From Clostridium sp. (GTDB lineage Bacteria > Bacillota > Clostridia > Acetivibrionales > Acetivibrionaceae), in contig JAAYTS010000128.1 of assembly GCA_012517995.1 (NCBI GenBank), forward strand, positions 1 through 34,487: a stretch of 34,487 nt of DNA. The letters are read 5' to 3'. The first letter of the stretch is position 1; each line of letters starts with the position of its first letter. Made by a program: the position numbers and the translations under genes. The notes under the pieces were generated by a model. That model worked only from the letters and a program-made list of their open reading frames with translations, did not search any database and was not told the origin of the DNA. Of this stretch, positions 7,487 to 15,456 are shown piece by piece.

Positions 7487-8662
7487 ATGGGTTTTGAAGA
7501 TTTATTAAATAATATTGATAATAATGAAACCAACCAAAGAACAAATGAGACACCTGCTGCAAATAACACTAGCTTAATTGAATTAAAAAAAAGTGAAACA
7601 CAAATATCTGTTGATTTATCAAAATTTGATTCAAATCAAATAGCACAAGTTAATAAAATAAAAGACAGTATAGATATTTCAAGTTCTAATAATGTAGCTT
7701 ATTTTGGTTCTGATGTACAAAGAAATATTGCAAAATTTGCAGATGGAATATTAAGTGGTGTTAAAACAAAAGATACAGGTGAAGTAGGACAGAATTTAGG
7801 ATTACTTCTTACAACTATGCAAGGTATCGATATGGATAAATTACAAGAAAAAGATGGATTAAGAAGCAAGATACCTTTTTTAAAGAGGATTTCCAACAAT
7901 ATCTCAAGTTATAAAATAAAACTAGACGATGTTACTGAGACAATTGACAAAATTGTTGTTTCTCTAGATAAGGCAAAGATGGAATTAATACGGGATATAA
8001 ATATATTGGATTCTTTATATGATAAAAATTTAGAATACTTAACTGAGTTGGAAATGTACATTGCGGCAGGGGAGTTAAAGTTAGATGAACTGAAAAAAAC
8101 CGTATTAGTTCAGCTTAAAAACAAAGCAGAACAGACAAAAGATATGCTTGATATTCAAAAATATAATGATTTTGCCCAAATGTTAAATGAAATGGAAAAG
8201 AGAATACATGATTTAAGGCTTAGCAGGGAAATTGCTATTCAAACTCTTCCCCAAATCCGTATTATCCAAGGTAATGATAAAGTTCTTGCAAATAAAATTC
8301 AAGCAAGTATATTGACAACAATACCTATATGGAAAAACCAGATAGCTCTTACCATTTCACTAAATAAGCAAAAAACAGCTTTGGAAATACAAAAAAAGGT
8401 GACAGATACCACTGAGAACTTATTAAGACAAAATGCAGAATTATTAAAGACAAACTCAATTGAAATTGCAAAAGAAAGTGAAAGAGGCGTAATAAGTATT
8501 GAGACATTAAAAGAAACTCATAAAAAACTTATTGAAACAATTGAAGAATCAGTAAAGATCTATCATGAAGGAAAACAAAAGAGAAATGAAGTGGAAAAAG
8601 AGTTGACTCAACTTGAAGAAACTCAAAAACAAAAATTATTATCAATAAGAAATTCAAGGTGA
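7487..8662 (+). CDS. telA: TelA-family toxic anion resistance protein
   Basis: The 391-residue product is almost wholly helical and matches TelA (toxic anion resistance, also YaaN/KlaA). Features include a low-complexity acidic N-terminus, the conserved FLKRISNNISSYKIKLDDVTETIDKI segment near residues 130-155 and a coiled-coil region about 215-265. The TIPIWKNQIALTISLNKQK segment near residue 283 is a hallmark of the family. TelA proteins are cytoplasmic or membrane-associated and accompany XpaC and TerD in tellurite, phage and stress resistance operons; the mechanism is unsolved. AAAGGAGG precedes ATG 7487. It is followed four bases later by the unknown 265-aa gene, consistent with translational coupling. 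Confidence 0.9.
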   Translation: MGFEDLLNNIDNNETNQRTNETPAANNTSLIELKKSETQISVDLSKFDSNQIAQVNKIKDSIDISSSNNVAYFGSDVQRNIAKFADGILSGVKTKDTGEVGQNLGLLLTTMQGIDMDKLQEKDGLRSKIPFLKRISNNISSYKIKLDDVTETIDKIVVSLDKAKMELIRDINILDSLYDKNLEYLTELEMYIAAGELKLDELKKTVLVQLKNKAEQTKDMLDIQKYNDFAQMLNEMEKRIHDLRLSREIAIQTLPQIRIIQGNDKVLANKIQASILTTIPIWKNQIALTISLNKQKTALEIQKKVTDTTENLLRQNAELLKTNSIEIAKESERGVISIETLKETHKKLIETIEESVKIYHEGKQKRNEVEKELTQLEETQKQKLLSIRNSR

Positions 8663-8666
8663 TTTT

Positions 8667-9464
8667 TTGGACAAAAATAATTGCATAAAATACATGGATA
8701 AATTTTTTCAATTAGATACTGATATTTTATGGCTGAAAAATCCTGATTTTTTAATGCAAAGCAGAATTTTTTACTACAGAAATAATTTTAAAGCAATTAA
8801 TGAAATTAAAATACTTACTGTAAAATCAAAAAATTTAAATGATGATATTGTATTTGATATTTATTTTATAAGAGCTGAATTTGAGACATTATTTAGTGGA
8901 TATTTCAAAATTGTTCCTATAACTTCTACAGCGGTGGCAATGTTTGAAGGAGTAAGTAAATTATGCACTGATTTAGGAGAATATTTTTACTATGTATATA
9001 AAAATAGTGAGTTTTTAAAAATTTATTTTGCAACAGGAAGTGGAGCTAACGCACTAGAACACCATAATAGGAAAAAGACAAAAGAGGGTGCATTTGATTT
9101 TAAAAAATATAAAAAGGATATGTATTTAGAGATTTCTTCTTATTCGCAAGATGAATTTAGTGAATTGGTGTTAAATAGAAATTTAACTATGAAATATGTT
9201 TCTAATTTTATTAAACTAAATTCAAAATGTTCTGAGTATGTAAAAATGTTTTTAATTAATATACTTTCTAAAGTTTATAGTAAAAATATTTGCATTATAA
9301 ATAATGCTTATGATGTTAAAAATCATATATTAGTAGGCACTCAAAATATAAAAATTAACAACTATCCTAATGTATGTGTATATGATGTGATAGAAAATGC
9401 ATTAAAAGACAATGCTTTAGTACTTGTAAAATTTAATTACGACTTTAAGACCGGAGGTAAGTAG
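8667..9464 (+). CDS. Unrecognised 265-aa cytoplasmic protein of the Ter operon
   Basis: The frame starts at TTG 8667, with AAGGTG (8656-8661) five bases upstream and overlapping the telA stop. An ATG at 8694 has no such site, so the TTG is preferred. The protein has no signal peptide or membrane helix, is rich in Lys, Asn and aromatic residues, and alternates beta-like stretches (FDIYFIRAEFETLFSGYFKIVP) with helices. A glycine-rich turn, FATGSGANALEHH, near residue 125 is the only motif-like stretch. No family is recognised. It lies between telA and a degenerate TerD with four bases before it and none after, so it belongs to the Ter system. It may be a binding partner of TelA or TerD. Confidence 0.75.
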   Translation: MDKNNCIKYMDKFFQLDTDILWLKNPDFLMQSRIFYYRNNFKAINEIKILTVKSKNLNDDIVFDIYFIRAEFETLFSGYFKIVPITSTAVAMFEGVSKLCTDLGEYFYYVYKNSEFLKIYFATGSGANALEHHNRKKTKEGAFDFKKYKKDMYLEISSYSQDEFSELVLNRNLTMKYVSNFIKLNSKCSEYVKMFLINILSKVYSKNICIINNAYDVKNHILVGTQNIKINNYPNVCVYDVIENALKDNALVLVKFNYDFKTGGK

Positions 9465-10022
9465 GTGGGAATTGAAGTAGTTAGTGGACAAAAGGTTATA
9501 TTAACTAAATCTTTAGACAGTGTTAGATTTACTTTTAAAATGGAAGTTAAAAATAAATTTAAGGGTCTTTTTGATATGGATTTATTTGCCATTAATATAG
9601 AAAAAAATGCAGTGGTAGGCAAGGAAAATATCGTATATTACAACAATGTGAAAGATGTGCAAAAGAGCATTTTATACAGTGAAACATATGGTTATGAATT
9701 ATTTGAAAAAAAAATAGATTTAGACATTAAACTTTTGCCGGATACCACAGATAAAATTGTAATTATATCAACTTTGTATAGAAATTTGTCTCAAATTGAT
9801 AAAGATAAAGATATAGAATTTACTTTTAGTGCAACAAATAAAATTACCAACACAATGGTTTTTAAACTAAGTGATAAAATATCAATAAGTGAAAAAGAAA
9901 CATTAGTTTTAGGTGAAATTTATAAATACAAAGACACATGGAGGTTTAACACTATAAATAATTGTTCAGATAAAAGCCTTTTAGATTTACTTAACAATAT
10001 ATATAATGCAAAAATTTATTAA
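9465..10022 (+). CDS. Degenerate TerD-like protein
   Basis: This 185-residue protein follows the TerD plan: VSGQKVILTKS at the start, a FDMDLFAINIEKN segment where TerD has its first DxD motif, a central beta sheet, and LVLGEIYKYKDTWRFNTI near the end matching TerD's [18 protein letters not shown]. The Ca-binding loop [13 protein letters not shown] found in the next two genes is absent here (ETYGYELFEKKIDLDIK at that point). It may therefore have lost calcium binding and act as a structural paralogue. The GTG start directly abuts the previous stop codon, with GGAGG at 9453-9457. Family assignment is good and function is inferred. Confidence 0.7.
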   Translation: MGIEVVSGQKVILTKSLDSVRFTFKMEVKNKFKGLFDMDLFAINIEKNAVVGKENIVYYNNVKDVQKSILYSETYGYELFEKKIDLDIKLLPDTTDKIVIISTLYRNLSQIDKDKDIEFTFSATNKITNTMVFKLSDKISISEKETLVLGEIYKYKDTWRFNTINNCSDKSLLDLLNNIYNAKIY

Positions 10023-10037
10023 AATTAAGACAAAGTT

Positions 10038-10100
10038 TTCTTTATACCTCATCCTATACAATAATTAATTTATTATCGTTAGGATGTACATAATAAAGAA
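10038..10100. repeat. Extended interrupted inverted repeat between terD-like genes
   Basis: Three nested complementary pairs share one axis: TTCTTTAT (10038-10045) with ATAAAGAA (10093-10100), CATCCTA (10050-10056) with TAGGATG (10080-10086), and an inner ATAAT/ATTAT pair. The fold lies in the gap between the degenerate terD and the first intact terD. No U-tract follows, so it is not a simple terminator. It could stabilise or separate the downstream message, or be an operator. Confidence 0.6.
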
Positions 10101-10140
10101 CTAAAATAAAACTAAAAAAAAAAAGAGAGGAGTTTTGAAA

Positions 10141-10719
10141 ATGGCAATTAGTTTACAAAAGGGACAAAAGGTAGATTTAACGAAAGGAAATCCTGGTCTT
10201 ACAAAAGTTATGATAGGATTAGGGTGGGACACCAACAAATATGATGGTGGATATGATTTTGATTTAGACGCTGCAGTTTTTTTAACTAATGAATCCGGTA
10301 AAGTAACTAACGATTTAGATTTTGTATTTTATAATAATTTAAAACACCAATCCGGCGCTGTTGAACATCAGGGGGACAACCTTACAGGGGAAGGAGAAGG
10401 TGATGACGAACAAATACTGGTTGATTTAACTAAAGTACCTCAAAACATAGCAAAGATTGCATTTACAGTTACAATACATGATGCAGACGTTAGAGGACAA
10501 AATTTTGGTCAAGTATCCAATGCATTTATAAGAGTTGTAAATGATGCTACAGGAGTAGAATTAATAAGATATGACTTAGGAGAAGAGTTTAGTATTGAAA
10601 CAGCTGTAGTTGTAGGTGAATTATACCGTCATGGTCAAGAATGGAAATTCAATGCTATAGGAAGCGGATTTCAAGGTGGACTAGCTGCTCTTTGTAGGAA
10701 TTTTGGAATAAATGTATAA
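10141..10719 (+). CDS. terD: TerD-family calcium-binding stress protein
   Basis: The 192-residue product has all TerD landmarks: [15 protein letters not shown], the first acidic motif DFDLDA (39-44), the [13 protein letters not shown] loop (78-90), [22 protein letters not shown] and a closing [12 protein letters not shown]. TerD proteins are cytoplasmic beta-sandwiches that bind two Ca2+ ions through these acidic loops and take part in tellurite, phage and oxidative stress responses. GAGAGGAG ends eight bases before ATG 10141, which fixes the start over an in-frame TTG at 10135. It has its own 118-base leader containing an inverted repeat, so its level may be set separately from the upstream genes. 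Confidence 0.93.
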   Translation: MAISLQKGQKVDLTKGNPGLTKVMIGLGWDTNKYDGGYDFDLDAAVFLTNESGKVTNDLDFVFYNNLKHQSGAVEHQGDNLTGEGEGDDEQILVDLTKVPQNIAKIAFTVTIHDADVRGQNFGQVSNAFIRVVNDATGVELIRYDLGEEFSIETAVVVGELYRHGQEWKFNAIGSGFQGGLAALCRNFGINV

Positions 10720-10752
10720 TAATTTAAAAAATTTTCAACAATGAGTAGTATG

Positions 10753-10785
10753 AGAATACCTGTCGGCTTACTCGGCAGGTATTCT
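10753..10785. repeat. Perfect inverted repeat after terD, no U-tract
   Basis: AGAATACCTG (10753-10762) and CAGGTATTCT (10776-10785) form a perfect 10-bp stem with a 13-base loop. The following ATTGACAAAA is not a U-tract on either strand. A possible -35 TTGACA (10787-10792) with a weak TAACTA 17 bases later immediately follows. The hairpin could be an attenuating or mRNA-stabilising structure, an operator or an inefficient terminator. Confidence 0.5.
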
Positions 10786-10937
10786 ATTGACAAAAATTCT
10801 TTCAAGATTTAACTAGTTTGCTTTAAAATCTAATTCCACCTAAAATTTATCAAAGATAGTTTTACTTTCCAATATTTACATATCTTATTAAAACTATAAA
10901 ATCAGGAAAGTTAATGATAAAAAGGAGGATTAGATAT

Positions 10938-11546
10938 ATGTCAATAAATTTACAAAAAGGACAAAGAGTTGACCTTACAAAAGGAAATGCAGGATTAACA
11001 AGGCTGATGGTTGGTCTTGGGTGGGATGAAGCTAAAAGATCTAAAAAGGGAGGTTTTTTTGCAAGCCTTTTTAGTGCTTCGCCTGCTGCAATAGATTGTG
11101 ATGCTTCGGTGCTTATGCTTGATGTAAATGGAAAACTATCTAGAAGAGAAGATTTAATTTATTTTGGGAATTTAAAAAGCAGATGTGGAAGTGTAGTGCA
11201 CACTGGAGATAACCTTACAGGAGAGGGAGAAGGCGATGATGAAACAATACTTATAGAAATAAACAAAATTCCTCAAAATATTCACAGACTTGTTTTTCTT
11301 GTAAATATTTATGATTGTGTAAGAAGAAATCAGCACTTTGGAATGATTGAAAATGCTTTTATCCGGGTAGTTAATGCTTCTAACAATCAAGAATTGGTAA
11401 GGTTTAATCTTTCAGAAAATTATAGTGGTAAAACTACACTTTTTGCTGGTGAGATATACAGGTATAATAATGAGTGGAAATTTGCAGCTACTGGTGAAGC
11501 AACCAATGATACTTCATTAAAAGAGATTGTTAAAAGATATTGCTAA
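10938..11546 (+). CDS. TerD-family protein with a hydrophobic insertion
   Basis: This 202-residue TerD paralogue keeps SINLQKGQRVDLTKG, IDCDAS (52-57, replacing DFDLDA), the Ca loop [13 protein letters not shown] (90-102), NQHFGMIENAFIRVV and GEIYRYNNEWKF. Compared with its neighbour it carries about 15 extra residues near 33-50 (KRSKKGGFFASLFSASPA), basic and then hydrophobic. A similar insertion is seen in Bacillus YceC-type members and might contact the membrane. The frame extends 24 bases upstream, but ATG 10938 lies behind AGGAGG and gives the conserved N-terminus, so it is chosen. It precedes the Ca2+ ATPase by 58 bases with no terminator, suggesting shared expression of a calcium-binding protein and a calcium pump. 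Confidence 0.9.
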   Translation: MSINLQKGQRVDLTKGNAGLTRLMVGLGWDEAKRSKKGGFFASLFSASPAAIDCDASVLMLDVNGKLSRREDLIYFGNLKSRCGSVVHTGDNLTGEGEGDDETILIEINKIPQNIHRLVFLVNIYDCVRRNQHFGMIENAFIRVVNASNNQELVRFNLSENYSGKTTLFAGEIYRYNNEWKFAATGEATNDTSLKEIVKRYC

Positions 11547-11604
11547 ATCAGATACTTAAATTTTATTTTAAAAAGTACTAAACTAAAAAATAGGAGAAAG
11601 AGAT

Positions 11605-14544
11605 ATGGATAAAAACAAAAAAATATTCAAAGAGGCTGAAGAATTAATAAAAGAGTTTTCATCAGATGCCCATGACGGGCTTAATGAAGAAGGAGTAAAA
11701 AGAAATAGGGAAAAATACGGTAAAAATGAGATAACTCCAAGTGAAAAGGTTCCTGTATGGAAGCAATTTTTAGAAAGTTTTAAAGATCCTACTATTATAA
11801 TTTTGTGTATCTGTGCGCTTGTATCTACACTTATAGGCATTTACCAAGGTGAATTTCCATGGGATGGAATTGGAATATTTATAGCAATTATTATTGCAAC
11901 AGGAGTTGGCTTTTGGAGTGAATATAAAGCGGATAAAGCTTTTGAAACTCTAAAAGAAGATAATGAAAATATTGATGTTAAAGTCATAAGGGATGGCAAC
12001 TTAAAAGTTATTTCCACGAAGGAATTGGTAGTGGGAGACATTATTGAACTGGAAAACGGAGATAAAATTCCAGCTGATGCAGTAATCTTGAACTCCATTG
12101 ATTTATTAGTTGATGAATCCTTAATGACTGGTGAATCAGTACCTGTGGAAAAGGGAGCTGACAACACCAAATTAATTGGGGGAACAATGGTAGTGACAGG
12201 TTCGGGAAGAGCTATTGTTACAAAAGTGGGAGATGGCATGGAAATGGGCTCAATTTTAAGATCTCTTGCTGACCAAACTCAAGAACAAACCCCCCTTCAA
12301 TTTAAACTTGCAAAACTAGCAGGTCTTATAAGTGTAGTCGGTACAGTTGCGGCAGTATTAATATTCTTTGCTTTATTTGCCAATTCTGTTATATCCGGTT
12401 ATTTTGGAATGCTTAGTAGTAATGTTAAAACAGGCACTATTACATTTTTACTTGTAACTGCTGTAATAACTGGTGTATTGCTGATTAAGGGAAATGAAAA
12501 ACTTAAAAAAATTGTGGCGGTTTTAGGACCGTTAGTTGCTGCAATTGGATTATCATATGTTGCCTTTGCAATTGGAAAACCTGCAAATGCAATTGAGAGT
12601 GCAAAAAGCATACTTGACTTTTTTATTGTAGCGGTAACAATCATTGTGGTAGCTGTACCTGAAGGACTTCCTATGGCAGTTACAATAAGTTTGGCATTGA
12701 GCATGAGAAAAATAAGGCGTGACAACAACTTAGTTAGAAAAATGCTTGCTACAGAAACCATTGGTTCTGTAAATGTAATATGCAGTGACAAGACTGGAAC
12801 TCTTACAAAAAACCAGATGCAGGTAAGGGAAGTATATTTCAGTGGAAAACACTATGATAGCAGTAATTTTAATGAATTAGCCCAAAATCCTATGTTTGAA
12901 GTTATAAAGATTTTGCTTGCAGCCAATTCCACTGCCAACGTTACAAAAGATAGTGACGGAAATATAAAAATAGTTGGTAACACCACTGAAGGGGCTATGC
13001 TCACTTGGCTAAATGATATGGGAGTTAATTATAATTCCATTTTAGACATACGTGAAAACTTACCAGTTTATGACAGGCTTTCCTTTAATGCAGACAGAAA
13101 AATGATGTCAACTGTTACTGGCTTGGAAAACAGTGATTTATTTAACTTTAATGAGAAAAATGATAGTGATTCACAAAAAATAAAAAGCTACAAAGTTGTA
13201 TTGGCTAAAGGAGCCCCAGAGAGGATTTTAAACTTATGTAACAGTGTAAGTATTGGAGATAAAATTGAAAGCTTTGACAAACATAAAGACGATATTAACA
13301 AAAAGCTTTTAAGCTTATCGGATAAAGCAATGAGAACTATGGCTCTTGCCTACAAAGTTGTTGGGGAAAATGATCCTCTAGATAAGGATTCCATTGAAAA
13401 AGATTTGGTATTTGCAGGTCTTTTGGGTATAACTGACCCTGTAAGGGAAGATGTACCTCATGCAATTAATGTAGCAAAAGAAGCAGGTATAAATGTAATA
13501 ATGGTTACAGGAGATAATGTGAATACTGCCAGGGCAATTGCAAGAGAAATTAACCTTTTAGAAGATGACAGTGTTGTAATGGAAGGCAGTGAGTTTAAAA
13601 AGAAATCTGATAAAGATATACTGTCAGTACTAAAGAAATTAAGGGTTTTAGCAAGAGCAACACCATCTGACAAAGAGCGTCTTGTAAGCCTTATTCAGCA
13701 AACAAAGGAAGTTGTTGCAGTAACAGGGGATGGTACCAACGATGCACCTGCACTTAAAAAGGCAGATGTGGGTATCTCTATGGGGCTTAAGGGAACAGAC
13801 GTTGCTAAAGAAGCCAGTGATATTGTACTGACTGACGATAATTTTGGCAGTATTGTTAAAGCTGTGCATTGGGGCAGGACACTTTATGAAAACGTTCAAA
13901 AGTTTCTACAGTTCCAATTGACCATTAACGTATCAGCATTGGCCATTGCATTTTTAAGTCCTATTTTGAAAATGATTTTCCCAAATGGCAACTTCCAGAC
14001 AATACCTCTTACTGTGTTACAGCTTTTATGGATAAACCTTGTTATGGATACTTTAGCTGCGTTAGCTTTAGGCTTAGAGCCTCCAAGGGATGGAATAATG
14101 AAAGAAAAACCAAAGAGAAGGGAAGAGTCCTTCCTTACTAAAAATATGTCTTATAGCATACTGACAACAGGAGTTTACTTTACAGTATTTATACTTTTGC
14201 TTCAGGCGTTTGACTTTATGGGTGCTTCAGATTTAGGAGACAAAGCTGCATCTTCTGTGCTTTTTACAACCTACGTTTTTATGCAGTTGTTTAATCTTCT
14301 AAATTCAAGAAGTCTAAAGCCTGGAACATCAATATTTGAGAATTTAACAAAAAGTAAAAGCTTTTTAGCTATATTTACGATAATAGTTATTGTCCAGGTA
14401 ATTATAACACAGTTTGGAGGAACATTTTTCAGTACTCAGGCCTTACCACTTTATATGTGGGGTAAAATAATTTTAGTAAGTTCCTTAACTTTAGTGGTAG
14501 GAGCATTGGTAAGATGGAGTCAGAAGCTATTTATTAAAGACTAA
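11605..14544 (+). CDS. PMCA-type Ca2+-transporting P-type ATPase
   Basis: This 979-residue pump has the actuator loop TGES (175-178), the phosphorylated aspartate D395 in DKTGTLT, the hinge TGDGTNDAP near 706-715, PEGLP in M4 (352-356) and WINLVMDTLAALALGLEPP in M6. The M6 Asn/Asp pair and EPP ending are typical of type IIB, plasma-membrane-like Ca2+ pumps that export Ca2+. Family members in Firmicutes are usually about 870-900 residues. The excess here is mainly a hydrophobic insertion between M3 and M4 (about 263-335) with two probable extra helices (278-296 and 303-323). AGGAGAAAGAG precedes the ATG. Being last in a TerD operon, it probably sets the Ca2+ that TerD proteins sense. A hairpin terminator follows. 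Confidence 0.92.
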   Translation: MDKNKKIFKEAEELIKEFSSDAHDGLNEEGVKRNREKYGKNEITPSEKVPVWKQFLESFKDPTIIILCICALVSTLIGIYQGEFPWDGIGIFIAIIIATGVGFWSEYKADKAFETLKEDNENIDVKVIRDGNLKVISTKELVVGDIIELENGDKIPADAVILNSIDLLVDESLMTGESVPVEKGADNTKLIGGTMVVTGSGRAIVTKVGDGMEMGSILRSLADQTQEQTPLQFKLAKLAGLISVVGTVAAVLIFFALFANSVISGYFGMLSSNVKTGTITFLLVTAVITGVLLIKGNEKLKKIVAVLGPLVAAIGLSYVAFAIGKPANAIESAKSILDFFIVAVTIIVVAVPEGLPMAVTISLALSMRKIRRDNNLVRKMLATETIGSVNVICSDKTGTLTKNQMQVREVYFSGKHYDSSNFNELAQNPMFEVIKILLAANSTANVTKDSDGNIKIVGNTTEGAMLTWLNDMGVNYNSILDIRENLPVYDRLSFNADRKMMSTVTGLENSDLFNFNEKNDSDSQKIKSYKVVLAKGAPERILNLCNSVSIGDKIESFDKHKDDINKKLLSLSDKAMRTMALAYKVVGENDPLDKDSIEKDLVFAGLLGITDPVREDVPHAINVAKEAGINVIMVTGDNVNTARAIAREINLLEDDSVVMEGSEFKKKSDKDILSVLKKLRVLARATPSDKERLVSLIQQTKEVVAVTGDGTNDAPALKKADVGISMGLKGTDVAKEASDIVLTDDNFGSIVKAVHWGRTLYENVQKFLQFQLTINVSALAIAFLSPILKMIFPNGNFQTIPLTVLQLLWINLVMDTLAALALGLEPPRDGIMKEKPKRREESFLTKNMSYSILTTGVYFTVFILLLQAFDFMGASDLGDKAASSVLFTTYVFMQLFNLLNSRSLKPGTSIFENLTKSKSFLAIFTIIVIVQVIITQFGGTFFSTQALPLYMWGKIILVSSLTLVVGALVRWSQKLFIKD

Positions 14545-14560
14545 ACATAGGTTTAATTTA

Positions 14561-14610
14561 AAAGGGGTTGTTGCTATTTTTAAAAATTATTGCATACAAC
14601 CCCTTTATAT
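14561..14610. terminator. Shared terminator between convergent Ter operon and metabolite module
   Basis: AAAGGGGTTGT (14561-14571) and ACAACCCCTTT (14596-14606) form a perfect 11-bp stem between the ATPase stop (14544) and the HAD gene end (14621). T-rich sequence lies on both sides, so it can serve both strands. Confidence 0.75.
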
Positions 14611-14620
14611 ATTTAACTGT

Positions 14621-15442
14621 TTAGCTAATTAGCTTATCATCACAAGTTAACCTTTCCACTTCTTTAAGTATTTCTTCTGAAGCAGACATTCCCTGGTTGT
14701 CTGTAAAAACAATGTGTTTTGGAACTTTTAAATAACCTTCCTTGTATGAATTGTATATTTCCCCATGAGAAGGGCAAAATGCTATATCAGCATGTTCTAA
14801 CATAGATAAATCCAGCAGGGAGTCCCCAGATGCAATTACTTTCTTTTTCTGTGTTTTATTTTTAATATATTTTACAGCAGATAATTTATTTATGAAACCA
14901 GGAATAAGGTATAATTTTCTGCCTTGAATGGATATATTCCACCCATGTTTTAAAAGCCATTTTTTAAAATCAGCAATCTCATCTAACGGAATATTATCTT
15001 TGTCTACAATATAGTAATAAAAAAGATTGTCTGCTTTCATTTGTTTATAAACCCAATCATTGTTTTTAATTTCACCAAATCGCTCTAAAACCTTTTTAGT
15101 AGAAATACATTCTGATTTTAATTTGAGGGAAATAATTTTAGCCCAATAAGAATCTATTTTCCCATTAACAAGTATATTTCCTCCATTACTAACAATTGCA
15201 TATTTAGGGATTATAGTATTTTTTAAAAAAGAAATTCTTTTATACTGCTCAATGGTTCTTGTAGTAACAGGTATAAAAAGTATTCTATTAGCTATTTTTT
15301 TCAAAATGCTAATAGAAAGTTCTGTTATAAAAGATATTTCTTTATCATCTTTTGTTTCAATTAAAAGAGGCCTTTTTTTGTATTTATCTAAAAATCTTTT
15401 TGAATATATTAAAGTTCTGTCTAAATCACTTGCAAAGAGCAT
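14621..15442 (-). CDS. HAD-superfamily phosphatase of the Ter-associated biosynthetic module
   Basis: This 273-residue protein opens with HAD motif I, DLDRT (D6 nucleophile, D8 general acid/base). It has motif II in IPVTTRT, a substrate lysine near KLSAVKYI, and motif III/IV ASGDSLLDLSML. The insert between motifs is a Cof/sucrose-phosphatase-type cap, so a small phosphorylated metabolite is the likely substrate. It is the last gene of a minus-strand operon, 14 bases after the StiP gene. GAGGTGA precedes ATG 15442. In Ter-linked gene sets described by comparative genomics, this phosphatase is predicted to dephosphorylate a nucleoside-like product made by the phosphoribosyltransferase. That role is inference. 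Confidence 0.8.
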   Translation of the reverse strand: MLFASDLDRTLIYSKRFLDKYKKRPLLIETKDDKEISFITELSISILKKIANRILFIPVTTRTIEQYKRISFLKNTIIPKYAIVSNGGNILVNGKIDSYWAKIISLKLKSECISTKKVLERFGEIKNNDWVYKQMKADNLFYYYIVDKDNIPLDEIADFKKWLLKHGWNISIQGRKLYLIPGFINKLSAVKYIKNKTQKKKVIASGDSLLDLSMLEHADIAFCPSHGEIYNSYKEGYLKVPKHIVFTDNQGMSASEEILKEVERLTCDDKLIS

Positions 15443-15456
15443 TTTATCACCTCACT

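Noticed and set aside
11172..13899. Long minus-strand open frames inside the TerD and Ca2+ ATPase genes
   Set aside because: They are shadows of strongly conserved plus-strand coding sequence, with no ribosome binding site or recognisable protein.
11605..14544. Ca2+ ATPase read as a Na+/K+ or Mg2+ pump
   Set aside because: PEGLP in M4 and NLVMD...EPP in M6 fit PMCA-type Ca2+ pumps.
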